Shown here in pieces: positions 52,382-61,317 of a stretch of 64,000 nt of DNA (the first letter of the stretch is position 1; every line of letters begins with the position of its first letter). The stretch is from Diaminobutyricimonas sp. LJ205. GTDB lineage: Bacteria; Actinomycetota; Actinomycetes; Actinomycetales; Microbacteriaceae. The translations under genes and the position numbers were made by a program. The notes beneath the pieces are model-generated. The model was not told the DNA's origin, ran no database searches, and was given only the letters and a program-made list of their open reading frames with translations. The stretch covers positions 2,356,001 through 2,420,000 of the forward strand of contig NZ_CP046619.1 in the NCBI RefSeq assembly GCF_009755725.1, written 5' to 3'.

Positions 52382-54016
52382 ATGCCCGAGGTCATCAAGC
52401 AACCCGTCAGCGATCAACCGGCCACCAATCAGCCGCCGCCGCGCGTTGATGTAGACGAGTTCGGCCTGAACCGGCCACTCGTCGAGGGCGTCGCCCACTT
52501 CGACGCGGCCTGGGCGCTCGGCCAGCTGCGCGAGACCGGACGACTGGTCGGCTCCGCGGTGTTCCAGCATGATGCCGAACTGGCCAACCAGGTGCCACCG
52601 GTGCTGCACACCCATGACCGCTACGGCACCCGCATCGACGAGGTGCAGTACCACCCGGCGTATCACCGCATCATCCGCGAGGCGCTCGCGCATGGAGCGC
52701 ACTCCGCCGCCTGGACCGACCCGCGACCCGGCGCGAACGTCGCCCGCGCCGCCACCTTCATGCTCTTCGCGCAGGTCGAGCCCGGGCATGCCTGCCCGGT
52801 TTCGATGACCCATGCGGCGGTGCCCGTGCTGCAGAACGCGCCGGCCGAACTGCGGGATGAATGGATGCCCCGGGCCCTCAGCCGCGACTACGACGCCACC
52901 CTCTCCCTGTCGAAGACCTCCGCCCTGTTCGGCATGGCGATGACCGAGAAACAGGGCGGCTCCGACGTACGAGCGAACACCACAAGCGCCGTCGACGCCC
53001 GCGACGGGAGCTGGCTGATCGACGGCCATAAGTGGTTCTGCAGCGCACCGATGTCGGATGCCTTCCTGGTGCTCGCGCAGACCGACCAGGGCCTCGGATG
53101 CTTCCTGGTGCCGCGCGTGCTGCCCGATGGCGCCCGGAATCCGTTTCTCATCCAACGACTCAAAGACAAGCTCGGCAACCACTCGAACGCGTCGAGCGAA
53201 GTCGAGTTCCAGGCGACCACCGGCTACCTGATCGGCGAGGAAGGCAGCGGCATCCGCACCATCATCGAGATGGTTGCGCGCACTCGGCTGGACTGCGTCC
53301 TCGGCAGCGCGGCCGGCATGCGGCAGGCGGTGGCCGAGGCGATCTGGCACGTGCGGCACCGGTCGGCGTTCGGCGCGCACCTGATCGACCAGCCGGTGAT
53401 GACCGCCGTGATCGCCGACCTTGCGCTCGAGTCCGAGGCGGCCACCGCGACCGCGCTGCGGCTCGCCCGCGCGCATGACGCGGATGCCTCGGACGATGAG
53501 AAGGCGTTCCGTCGGCTGGCCACCGCGGTGGCCAAGTATTGGGTCTGCAAGCGTGGGCCCGGCCACGCCTATGAGGCGCTCGAATGTCTCGGCGGCAACG
53601 GCTACACCGAGGCGTTCCCGCTCGCCCGCCGCTACCGGGAGCAACCGGTGATGGCGATCTGGGAGGGCTCCGGCAACGTGATCGCCCTCGATGTGCTGCG
53701 CGCACTGCGCGATCGGCAAACCACCAAAGCCTTCACGACCGAGGTCTCGCTGGCTTCCGGCGCACACCCGTTGCTGGACGCGCTGATCAGCCGGGTGCAG
53801 CACATGTTGGACGACCCGGATGTCTCCGCCTCACCGCGCGCGCGGCTGCTGGTCGAACTGCTCGCCCTTGCCCTGCAGGCGTCGTTGCTCGTGCGGTACG
53901 CGCCGACCGCGGTGTCGGATGCTTTCGTGGGCGCCCGGCTCGGCGCGGACCGTGCCGGACTGTACGGCACCCTGCCGGCCGGCAGCGACCTGCGCGGCAT
54001 CCTCGACCGGCACTGA
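52382..54016 (+). CDS. aidB: AidB-like acyl-CoA dehydrogenase family protein
   Basis: A 544-residue flavoprotein, the length of E. coli AidB (541). Family signatures are DEFGLNRPLVEGV near the start, RIDEVQYHPAYHRI, MAMTEKQGGSDVRANTT with FAD contacts, and HAYEALECLGGNGYTEAFPLARRYR near the acyl-CoA dehydrogenase C-terminal motif. E. coli AidB belongs to the adaptive response to alkylation and binds DNA; its enzymatic role is debated. ATG 52382. It stands alone between the AhpD-like gene and an MFS gene; no ada or alkA homologue is beside it. Confidence 0.93.
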   Translation: MPEVIKQPVSDQPATNQPPPRVDVDEFGLNRPLVEGVAHFDAAWALGQLRETGRLVGSAVFQHDAELANQVPPVLHTHDRYGTRIDEVQYHPAYHRIIREALAHGAHSAAWTDPRPGANVARAATFMLFAQVEPGHACPVSMTHAAVPVLQNAPAELRDEWMPRALSRDYDATLSLSKTSALFGMAMTEKQGGSDVRANTTSAVDARDGSWLIDGHKWFCSAPMSDAFLVLAQTDQGLGCFLVPRVLPDGARNPFLIQRLKDKLGNHSNASSEVEFQATTGYLIGEEGSGIRTIIEMVARTRLDCVLGSAAGMRQAVAEAIWHVRHRSAFGAHLIDQPVMTAVIADLALESEAATATALRLARAHDADASDDEKAFRRLATAVAKYWVCKRGPGHAYEALECLGGNGYTEAFPLARRYREQPVMAIWEGSGNVIALDVLRALRDRQTTKAFTTEVSLASGAHPLLDALISRVQHMLDDPDVSASPRARLLVELLALALQASLLVRYAPTAVSDAFVGARLGADRAGLYGTLPAGSDLRGILDRH

Positions 54017-54055
54017 TCCCCGACGGCGATAGGCTCAATCCCGTTCGTCACGAGA

Positions 54056-55381
54056 TTGGCCACCGAGATTTCCAGCCCCTCCGAGCGTCGCAACCACTTC
54101 GTCGACCTCACCCCGCTCCGGCAGAGTCCCGCGTTCGCCAGGCTCTGGGTCGGCAACGTCATCGCCGGAATCGGCAGCCAGCTGACCATCGTCGCGGTCG
54201 GCCTGCACGTCTACGATCTCAGCCGATCCACGTTCGCGGTGGCCATGGTCGGCACCGTCGCCCTGGTGCCGATGATTATCGCGGGCCTCTACGGCGGCAT
54301 GCTCGCCGACGCCTTCGACCGGCGCAAAGTGGCCCTCGCCGCCGCGATCATCGCCTGGCTGTCCACCGCAGGCATCGCGGCGAGCGCCTGGTTGGAGATC
54401 GAGAGCCTCACTCCGTACTACCTGTTCACCATGCTGAACGCGGTCGCCGCGACAATCCTCGGTACCTCGCGCAGCGCGATCATCCCGCGGCTGCTCCCCC
54501 GCGAACTGCTGCCCGCGGCATCCGCCCTGAACGGCATCAACTTCGGGCTGATGGTCACCGTCGGCCCCGCCCTTGCCGGAGTGCTGGTCGCTGCGGTGGG
54601 GTTCAGCTGGACGTACACGATCGACCTGGTGCTGTTCGGCGCCGCCTTCCTCGGCATCGTCACCCTGCCGCCGATCGTGCCCGAGGGCGACCGTCACCGG
54701 CCGGGCCTGGAGTCGGTGCGCTCGGGCCTGCGGTTCCTGAAGCACGCCGGGAACATCCGGACCTCGTTCGTCGCCGACCTGATCGCCATGACCTTCGGCC
54801 GGCCGCATGCGCTGTTCCCCGCGGTCGGCGCCCTGGTGATCGGCGGTGGGGCCATCACGGTGGGCATCCTCACCGCCGCCAGCGCAATCGGCACCCTGAT
54901 CAGCAGCCTGTTCTCGGGTCGAGTCGGCGAGGTGCGCTGGCAGGGCCGTGCGATCGGTTGGGCGATCGCCGTCTACGGGTTGAGTGTGCTCGGCTTCGGG
55001 ATCGTGCTCGGGATCGCTAGCACCGGCTGGACGCATCCGATCACGGAGTCCATCGACGATGTCAACCTGCCTGCGCTCGTTGCCGCGTCACTGTTCCTCG
55101 CCGGCAGCGGCGCCGCCGACAACGTCAGTGCCATCTTCCGGGTCACCATGATGCAGACCGCGGTGCCGGACAACATGCGCGGGCGCCTGCAGGGCATCTT
55201 CACCGTCGTCGTCACTGGCGGCCCCCGGCTGGGCGACCTGTACATCGGGGTTACTGCGGCCGTGCTCGCCCTGTGGATACCCCCGGTGCTCGGCGGCGTC
55301 CTGATCGTCACCCTGATCGCTCTGTTGCTGCGAACCCAGCGCGGCTTCCGCGAGTACGACGCGCTCGACCCGAAGCCGTAG
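54056..55381 (+). CDS. MFS transporter
   Basis: A 441-residue major facilitator with twelve helices. It opens FVDLTPLRQSPAFARLWVGN, a usual start for the MFS_3 group, and shows motif A as GGMLADAFDRRKVALAA. The RAAAIIPRLLPRELLPAASALNG-like segment (SAIIPRLLPRELLPAA) and FTVVVTGGPRLGDLYIG are typical of EntS-like exporters. TTG 54056 is the only start that keeps the first helix region; it lacks a strong ribosome-binding site. Forms a pair with the next MFS gene, 42 bp downstream. Confidence 0.9.
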   Translation: MATEISSPSERRNHFVDLTPLRQSPAFARLWVGNVIAGIGSQLTIVAVGLHVYDLSRSTFAVAMVGTVALVPMIIAGLYGGMLADAFDRRKVALAAAIIAWLSTAGIAASAWLEIESLTPYYLFTMLNAVAATILGTSRSAIIPRLLPRELLPAASALNGINFGLMVTVGPALAGVLVAAVGFSWTYTIDLVLFGAAFLGIVTLPPIVPEGDRHRPGLESVRSGLRFLKHAGNIRTSFVADLIAMTFGRPHALFPAVGALVIGGGAITVGILTAASAIGTLISSLFSGRVGEVRWQGRAIGWAIAVYGLSVLGFGIVLGIASTGWTHPITESIDDVNLPALVAASLFLAGSGAADNVSAIFRVTMMQTAVPDNMRGRLQGIFTVVVTGGPRLGDLYIGVTAAVLALWIPPVLGGVLIVTLIALLLRTQRGFREYDALDPKP

Positions 55382-55423
55382 CCGCGCCTCGACGCTCCTT
55401 CGGAATTGGGCAACAATGGCCCC

Positions 55424-56779
55424 ATGACCCGCGAACAGCGTCTGGTGCTCGCGATCGCGATCCTCGCCTCGTTCGTGGCGTTCCTCGACGGCTCGGTGAT
55501 CAACGTCGCACTGCCGGCGATCACCGACGAGCTCGGCGGCGGCATCATCACCCAGCAGTGGGCCGTCGACGCCTACCTGATCACGCTGGGTGGGCTGATC
55601 CTCGTCGCCGGGTCGCTCTCCGACGTGTACGGTCGCATCTCCGTCATCCGCTGGGGGCTGATCGGCTTCGGAGTCGCGTCAATCCTCTGCGCGATCGCGC
55701 CGACCGCCGAGTTCCTGATCATCTCGCGTGCGCTGCAGGGCGTCGCCGGGGCATTGCTGGTGCCCAGCTCGCTTGCCATGATCATGTCCTCGTTCCGGGA
55801 TGCGGCGCAGGCCAAGGCGATCGGATCCTGGACCGCCTGGACCAGCGGCGCCTTCATCGCCGGCCCGCTGATCGGCGGCCTGCTCATCGACCTGATCTCG
55901 TGGCGGCTGGTGTTCGGCATCAATGTGCTGCCGATTGCGGTGACCCTGTGGCTGCTCGCCCGGCTCGGGCATCGGGACGCACGCAAGGCGGGCGCCCACA
56001 TCGACTACCCGAGCGCTGCCCTGGCGATCATCGGCATCGGCGGACCGGTGTTCGCGCTCATCGAGCAGGGCCGGTACGGCTGGGGCAGCCCGGTGATCTG
56101 GGCGCCGCTCGGGATCGGGCTGCTCTGCTTCGCCGCGTTCCTCTGGCGGCAGCACACCACCCCCGACCCGATGATGCCACTCAGCCTGTTCGCGGTGCGC
56201 AACTTCGCCTGGGGCAATCTGGCGACGACCTTCATCTACGCCGCGATCGCGCTCGGCAGCTTCCTGATCGTCGTCTTCCTGCAGGAGATCGGCGGCTACC
56301 CGGCGACCCTGGCCGGCCTCGCCTCGGTACCGGTGTCGGTGATCCTGATCGCGTTGTCCTCCACCGTCGGCGGGCTCGCCGGCCGGCATGGGCCACGGCT
56401 GTTCATGACCCTCGGACCGATCGTGATCGCGCTCGGCTACTTCCTGATGTTGACGATCACCCCGGACGTGAACTACTGGACCCAGGTGCTGCCCGGCATC
56501 CTGTTGTTCGGGCTGGGCCTGGCGATCACCGTGTCACCGCTGACCTCGGCGATTCTCGGCTCGATCGATCCCGCGCAGTCGGGCATCGGCTCGGCGATCA
56601 ACAACGCCATCGCCCGCGTCGCGGGCCTGATCGCAATCGCCTTCCTCGGCTTCATTACCGGCCCGGAACTGGATGTCGCCGGCTTCCAGCGCGGGCTGAT
56701 CGTCACCGCCGTGCTGTTCCTGATCGGCGGGGCAATCTCCTTCATCGGCATCCGCAACCCGGTCAAGCAGAGCGCCTGA
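55424..56779 (+). CDS. MFS transporter, DHA2 (EmrB/QacA) family
   Basis: A 451-residue exporter with thirteen to fourteen predicted helices. TM1 contains FLDGSVINVALPAI, a DHA2 hallmark, motif A is GSLSDVYGRISVIRWG, and the motif C region is TSGAFIAGPLIGGLLID. Proton-driven export of drugs or metabolites is likely. ATG 55424 is favoured over TTG 55406 because the family begins near this residue. Tandem to another MFS gene; the substrate is unknown. Confidence 0.93.
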   Translation: MTREQRLVLAIAILASFVAFLDGSVINVALPAITDELGGGIITQQWAVDAYLITLGGLILVAGSLSDVYGRISVIRWGLIGFGVASILCAIAPTAEFLIISRALQGVAGALLVPSSLAMIMSSFRDAAQAKAIGSWTAWTSGAFIAGPLIGGLLIDLISWRLVFGINVLPIAVTLWLLARLGHRDARKAGAHIDYPSAALAIIGIGGPVFALIEQGRYGWGSPVIWAPLGIGLLCFAAFLWRQHTTPDPMMPLSLFAVRNFAWGNLATTFIYAAIALGSFLIVVFLQEIGGYPATLAGLASVPVSVILIALSSTVGGLAGRHGPRLFMTLGPIVIALGYFLMLTITPDVNYWTQVLPGILLFGLGLAITVSPLTSAILGSIDPAQSGIGSAINNAIARVAGLIAIAFLGFITGPELDVAGFQRGLIVTAVLFLIGGAISFIGIRNPVKQSA

Positions 56780-56783
56780 CCGG

Positions 56784-56811
56784 CGAGGTCTCGGCACGCT
56801 CGGCCAGCGGG
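56784..56811. repeat. Degenerate single copy of the interspersed repeat
   Basis: CGAGGTCTCGGCACGCTCGG followed by CCAGCGGG is a reverse-oriented, degenerate copy of the CCGCTGGTCGAGC...CGAGATCTCG repeat, 5 bp after the MFS gene stop. Confidence 0.5.
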
Positions 56812-56916
56812 CGGGGCCGACCCTCCGCTTCCGCTGGGAGGGACGTGACATCCGGATGCCTCGGGATGACACTGAAAGGGCGCTTGCCCGTTGTCCCATC
56901 AAAGTAAGGAAGCGCT

Positions 56917-57513
56917 ATGGCCACCATCATCGAACACGAGCCCCCGTACAAGGTCGGCTACTTCGTCGGCAGTCTCGCCCAGGGGTCGATCAACCGCATC
57001 CTGTCGAAGGCCCTGGTCAGACTGGCGCCGGACGACCTGCAGCTGACCGAGATCCCGATCGGCAACCTGCCGCTGTACAGCTACGACTACGACAACGACT
57101 TCCCGCCGGAAGCGCGCGAGTTCAAGCGGCAGATCGTGGAGTCCGACGCCGTGCTGTTCATCACCCCGGAATACAACCGGTCGATCCCCGGCGCGCTGAA
57201 GAACGCCATCGACTGGGCGAGCCGGCCGTGGGGACAGAATTCGTTCAACCGCAAGCCGTCCGCCGTGATCGGCGCCTCGCCTGGCCACCTCGGCACCGCG
57301 GTCGCGCAGCAGAACATCAAGAGCGTGCTCTCGTTCTGCAACTCACCGCAGATGAACGCGCCCGAGGCATACATTCACATGACGCCCGGGCTGATCACCG
57401 CCGACGGTGAAGTGACAGTCGACAGCACCACCGACTTCCTCCGGAACTTCATGGAGGAGTTCGACATGTTCATCAAGCAAGTGCTCACGGTGGTGCCGAA
57501 GGGCGAGCACTGA
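56917..57513 (+). CDS. NADPH-dependent FMN reductase family protein
   Basis: A 198-residue flavodoxin-fold oxidoreductase. FMN-site motifs are VGYFVGSLAQGSINR (phosphate loop) and FITPEYNRSIPGALKNAIDW, the signature of the NADPH-dependent FMN reductase / quinone or chromate reductase group, and SPGHLGTAVAQQNIK. It likely reduces quinones, FMN or xenobiotics with NAD(P)H in the cytoplasm. ATG 56917 follows AAGGAAGCG. Single gene. Confidence 0.93.
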   Translation: MATIIEHEPPYKVGYFVGSLAQGSINRILSKALVRLAPDDLQLTEIPIGNLPLYSYDYDNDFPPEAREFKRQIVESDAVLFITPEYNRSIPGALKNAIDWASRPWGQNSFNRKPSAVIGASPGHLGTAVAQQNIKSVLSFCNSPQMNAPEAYIHMTPGLITADGEVTVDSTTDFLRNFMEEFDMFIKQVLTVVPKGEH

Positions 57514-57532
57514 TCACCCGCCACGCTCGGCG

Positions 57533-58243
57533 TCAGCCTTGCTGAGCGCGCGCCACGATCGAGCGGGCAACCTCCGAGAGCGGTTGCCCGCTGTTCCTCG
57601 CGTGCACGCGGATCTGCCGGAACGCCTCGTCCATGCTGACGTGCTCAGTGTGGGCAAGCACGCCCTTGGCCTGCTCGATGATGACTCGGCTATTGAGCGC
57701 GTGCTGCAGCTGCTCGCGCACGACATCGCCCGCGCGGAGCGCCCGCTCGTGCACGATGCTGATGCTCGCGACGTCGGCGAGCGCCTGTGCGAGCGTGGCA
57801 TCCTGGTCGCTGAGAAAGCCGGGATCAGCACGGAAGACCGTGAGTGAGCCGAGCACGTTCTCACGCAACCGCAACGGCACGGCATGCGCCGCCCCGTAGC
57901 CGAGCGCGGCCGCCCCGGTGGCGAAGTCCCGCCACCGCGCATCGACCCGGGTGAGGTCATCGACGGCGATGGGTTCGCCGGTGGCCCGCGCCTCCGCGCC
58001 GGGTCCGGCGGGCATCTGCAGCAGGTCGATCAACTGGGCATCCTCGCGAGTGGACGCGATGATCACACCCGGTTCACCGTCACCGTCGGCAACGAGGATG
58101 CCGGCATCGGTCGCCTCGAGCAGGTCCGCCACACGCTCCACCAACGAGTGCAGCAGATCAACAATGTCGTAGCCGAGAACCAGGGCATCGGCGAGACCGA
58201 CGAAAGCCTCGACTAGCCGGCTCTCTCTAGTTTCGCCCGCCAT
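57533..58243 (-). CDS. GAF-ANTAR domain regulator (first)
   Basis: A 236-residue protein. A GAF sensor domain covers about residues 20-165 (LLEATDAGILVADGDGEPGVI, GAAHAVPLRLRENVLGSLTVF). An ANTAR RNA-binding domain is at 175-236 (LNSRVIIEQAKGVLAHTEHVSMDEAF in two parts). ANTAR proteins bind paired hexanucleotide-loop hairpins and stop transcription terminators from forming. It is 31 bp downstream of a second GAF-ANTAR gene and, with it, follows a desaturase gene, giving a probable three-gene operon. The signal is unknown. Confidence 0.92.
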   Translation of the reverse strand: MAGETRESRLVEAFVGLADALVLGYDIVDLLHSLVERVADLLEATDAGILVADGDGEPGVIIASTREDAQLIDLLQMPAGPGAEARATGEPIAVDDLTRVDARWRDFATGAAALGYGAAHAVPLRLRENVLGSLTVFRADPGFLSDQDATLAQALADVASISIVHERALRAGDVVREQLQHALNSRVIIEQAKGVLAHTEHVSMDEAFRQIRVHARNSGQPLSEVARSIVARAQQG

Positions 58244-58274
58244 TTCAGAATTCTACGACGCACGCCCGGGCGAC

Positions 58275-58937
58275 TCACCGCGACAGATTCAACACCCCGC
58301 CGACGATCAGGGCTGCCACGTCCCGAACCGAGAGCCCACTCGAGAAGGAGTGCGCCCGGATGAGAAGCAGGGCATCCGCGGCACTGACCCGTAGCTGTGC
58401 GACGACCATCCCCGTCGCCTGATGCACCTCGCGGCGGGAGTAGCCGACATCCGTCAGTCCCTGCGGGTCGCGGTCCAATGCGCGTCGCATTATTTGCGCG
58501 GCGGCGACCGAGGCGAGGCCGGTCGCGACGGTCAACGCCTGCGGAGCCATCGCGCCAGGTTCGTCGCTGTACACCGTGACCGCGCCGATGCCGAGCGTGC
58601 CGACCCGCAGCGGGAACGCATGCACCGCTCGCACGTACGCTCGATCAACACTGCGCGCGAGCATCGGCCAGCGGGATCCTGCTTCGGTGCGGATGTCGGA
58701 CACCATCACTGGCAGACGGGCGGATGCCGCATCCCAGCCCGGCCCCTCACCGAGATCGATCTGCGCTTCGTCGAAGTGCGCCGCCGCGGCGTCCGATGCG
58801 CACACCATCTCGATACCGAAGGGATCGCCCAGAGTCGAGATCGCTGCACCAGTGGCCGCGAGCACGGCGATGAAGGGCTGGCACAGTTCAGCACCGTCCC
58901 CGATACCCGTTGCGGCGAAGGCCGTGTCATCCGTCAT
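58275..58937 (-). CDS. GAF-ANTAR domain regulator (second)
   Basis: A 220-residue protein with a GAF domain (residues ~15-150, GIGAVTVYSDEPGAM) and an ANTAR domain at the end (YSRREVHQATGMVVAQLRVSA, then ALLLIRAHSFSSG and VAALIVGGVLNLSR). The ATG start at 58937 overlaps the end of the desaturase gene by 11 bp, so its translation is tied to that gene. Paralogue in tandem with the next gene; the two may form heterodimers or respond to different cues. RNA target not identified. Confidence 0.92.
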   Translation of the reverse strand: MTDDTAFAATGIGDGAELCQPFIAVLAATGAAISTLGDPFGIEMVCASDAAAAHFDEAQIDLGEGPGWDAASARLPVMVSDIRTEAGSRWPMLARSVDRAYVRAVHAFPLRVGTLGIGAVTVYSDEPGAMAPQALTVATGLASVAAAQIMRRALDRDPQGLTDVGYSRREVHQATGMVVAQLRVSAADALLLIRAHSFSSGLSVRDVAALIVGGVLNLSR

Positions 58938-60042
58938 TGGATCCGATGCTCTGTCTCTGCACCATGAGCGGGCACTCGAACGGGTCCTTCTCGCCCAGGC
59001 CGACCCGGTTGATGTACCGCAGCACGATTCCGTAGGACTCGAACAGGCCGGTCTGCGTGTACGGGATGTTCCGCTGACGGCAGTACGCCGAGATGATCAC
59101 CGAGGCGCGGCGCAGGTGCGGCCTCGGCATCGACGGGAAGAGGTGATGCTCGATCTGGTAGTTGAGACCGCCCATCGCGGAATCGAGCAGCCGGCTGCCG
59201 CGAACGTTGCGGCTCATCAACACCTGTTTCCGCAAGAAGTCCAGGCTGACATCGCGCGAGACGAGCGGCATGCCCTTGTGGTTCGGGGCGAACGATGCGC
59301 CCATGTAGAAGCCGAACAGGCCCAGTTGCACGGCGAGGAAGGCGGCTGCGACACCTGGGGACAGCACGAGGAACACGAGCGTGGCGAAGCCGCCCAGCCG
59401 GATGGCCAGAAAGAGGATCTCGATAGCGCGACGGTCGACGTGCTCACGTTGGAACACCCGGCGAACACTCGCCGCGTGGAGCGAGAGCCCCTCCAGGAAC
59501 AGCACCGGGAAGAAGAAGATCCCTTGATGGGCGACCAGCCACGCGGTGACCGGGTTGCGACGGCGGGCCACCTGCTCGGGCGTGAAGGAGATCACCGGCA
59601 GGTCGATGTCCGGGTCTTCGCCCTTCTTGTTCGGGTTCGCGTGGTGGCGCGTGTGCTTGTGCTGCCACCATCCGTAGCTCATGCCGATGAACAGGTCGCC
59701 GACGACGAGACTGACCCAGTCGTTCCACTTGCCCGACTTGAAGATCTGCCGGTGCGCGGCGTCATGGCCGACGAAGGCGATCTGCGTGAACAGCACCGCG
59801 AACCCGGCGGCGAGCGCGAGCTGCCACCAGGAGTCGCCGATCAGAATGAACGCGGTGATGAACAGGCCAACCAGAACCGGGATGGCTGCCAGCTTGGTCC
59901 AGTAGTAGCCGTAGCGGCGGCGCAGCAATCCGGACGCACGGATGTCACGGGCGAGTTCGGTGTACTCGCTGTTGCTTGGCGTGGCGGAAGTTTTCGGATG
60001 GGTCGCGAGGACGCGCGGCGCCACCGGTTCGACGGGGCTCAT
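58927..60042 (-). CDS. Membrane fatty acid desaturase
   Basis: A 371-residue di-iron desaturase of the FADS type. The three His boxes are HDAAH (about residue 93), HKHTRHHANPN (about 125-135) and QIEHHLFP (about 305). Four membrane helices lie between (VLVGLFITAFILIG and others). It inserts a double bond into an acyl chain of membrane lipid or acyl-CoA, probably adapting membrane fluidity. First gene of a likely operon with two GAF-ANTAR regulators, an uncommon association. ATG 60042. Confidence 0.94.
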   Translation of the reverse strand: MSPVEPVAPRVLATHPKTSATPSNSEYTELARDIRASGLLRRRYGYYWTKLAAIPVLVGLFITAFILIGDSWWQLALAAGFAVLFTQIAFVGHDAAHRQIFKSGKWNDWVSLVVGDLFIGMSYGWWQHKHTRHHANPNKKGEDPDIDLPVISFTPEQVARRRNPVTAWLVAHQGIFFFPVLFLEGLSLHAASVRRVFQREHVDRRAIEILFLAIRLGGFATLVFLVLSPGVAAAFLAVQLGLFGFYMGASFAPNHKGMPLVSRDVSLDFLRKQVLMSRNVRGSRLLDSAMGGLNYQIEHHLFPSMPRPHLRRASVIISAYCRQRNIPYTQTGLFESYGIVLRYINRVGLGEKDPFECPLMVQRQSIGSNDG

Positions 60043-60156
60043 GACAATCTCCAGACTCTGCGCAGGGGGCGACCAGGGTCTGGGGTTGCCTATCCGTTCA
60101 CGCTACGCCCGTGGCGATGAGCCGCGCCGAACTCACAGCGCACGTGGAGGGCGACC

Positions 60157-61200
60157 TCAGCTGGCGTGCGGCACCACCACGGCGCGGCCGCTGATTTGGC
60201 CGGACTCGAGCTTGCGATAGGCCTCAAGCGCGTCATCCATCGAGTACCGCTCAACCTCGGGCGTGATCTGCCCGGCCCGGTACATGTCGACGACCTCGTG
60301 CAGGTCGGCGATCGTGCCCCAGTAGGTGTTCGTGATCGTCGATTCGTACGGCGTCGTGAAGAACGACCATTCAGTCGCACCGCCGGCGATGCCCACCACG
60401 GTCAGTCGGCTCTGCTTGGCCATTGATGCCTGCGCGGTCTTGATCGTCGGCACCGCGCCGACGAAGTCGAATGCGGCATCCACGCCTTGCCCGTCGGTCA
60501 GATCGCGGATCGCCGCCACCTGATCTTCGCCGCCTGGAACTGTGACGGCGCCGCTGGCCGCGGCCCGCTGCATCGCGTCCTCTTTCATGTCGGTGGCGAT
60601 GACGGTGGCGCCGGTCAGTGCCGTGAGAATCTGGACCGCGATCTGGCCGAGCCCGCCGAGGCCGATCACCAGCGCGGTCCGGCCGCCACCGGCCAGGTTC
60701 GGCAGGGCGAGCTTGATCGCGTGGTACGGGGTGAGGCCGGCGTCGCTGAGCGGTGCCGCCGCGATCGGGTCGGCATCACCGAGCGGCACGAGGTTGCGCG
60801 CCGGCACGACCACATAGTCGGCCATACCGCCATCGCGGCCCAGGCCGACGCCCAGGTACGGCATGGTGGCGACGTTCTCGCAGTAGGTGTCCTGGCCGCG
60901 CGAGCAGGCCCTGCAATGACCGCAGCCGATCGGACCGTAGACCAGGAACGCGTCGCCGGGTGTGAAGCCGTGCACGCCGGGACCAAGTTCCTCGATCCAG
61001 CCCGAGTTCTCATGGCCGAGAGTGAACGCCGGCCGCTGAGACCCCGGCGCGCCCTCCTCGAAGTTGTAGATGGCGACATCCGAGTGACAGGCGCCTGCGC
61101 CGGCAACCTTCAGCAGCACCTCGCCGGGGCCGGGCTGGGGGCGTTCCACCTCCTCCAAGGTGGGGAATGTCTTGTAGTCCGAGAACACGACAGCACGCAT
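60157..61200 (-). CDS. Zinc-dependent NAD(P) alcohol dehydrogenase
   Basis: A 347-residue medium-chain dehydrogenase. Catalytic zinc: Cys38 region in GAGACHSDVAIY and LGHENSGWIEELG (His-Glu). Structural zinc: GCGHCRACSRGQDTYC with four Cys. Rossmann motif VIGLGGLGQIAVQIL. Length and motifs fit NAD-dependent alcohol dehydrogenases of the AdhA/benzyl-alcohol type. ATG 61200 follows GAAGGAGATGAGC. Divergent or independent of its neighbours; the substrate is unknown. Confidence 0.94.
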   Translation of the reverse strand: MRAVVFSDYKTFPTLEEVERPQPGPGEVLLKVAGAGACHSDVAIYNFEEGAPGSQRPAFTLGHENSGWIEELGPGVHGFTPGDAFLVYGPIGCGHCRACSRGQDTYCENVATMPYLGVGLGRDGGMADYVVVPARNLVPLGDADPIAAAPLSDAGLTPYHAIKLALPNLAGGGRTALVIGLGGLGQIAVQILTALTGATVIATDMKEDAMQRAAASGAVTVPGGEDQVAAIRDLTDGQGVDAAFDFVGAVPTIKTAQASMAKQSRLTVVGIAGGATEWSFFTTPYESTITNTYWGTIADLHEVVDMYRAGQITPEVERYSMDDALEAYRKLESGQISGRAVVVPHAS

Positions 61201-61253
61201 GGTTGCTCATCTCCTTCGAGAGCGGATGCGGCTCACGCTACGCCTCGCACCAC

Positions 61254-61303
61254 CCGCTGGTCGAGCCTGCACCGCCCGCTGGTCGAGCCTGCCGAGACCC
61301 GGC
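61254..61303 (+). repeat. Tandem CCGCTGGTCGAGCCTGC repeats
   Basis: Two direct copies of CCGCTGGTCGAGCCTGC (61254 and 61276), the second continuing CGAGACCCGGCC, lie between the start of the alcohol dehydrogenase gene and the abrupt end of the SUMF1-like gene. Confidence 0.7.
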
Positions 61304-61317
61304 CTCGAACGGAATGC

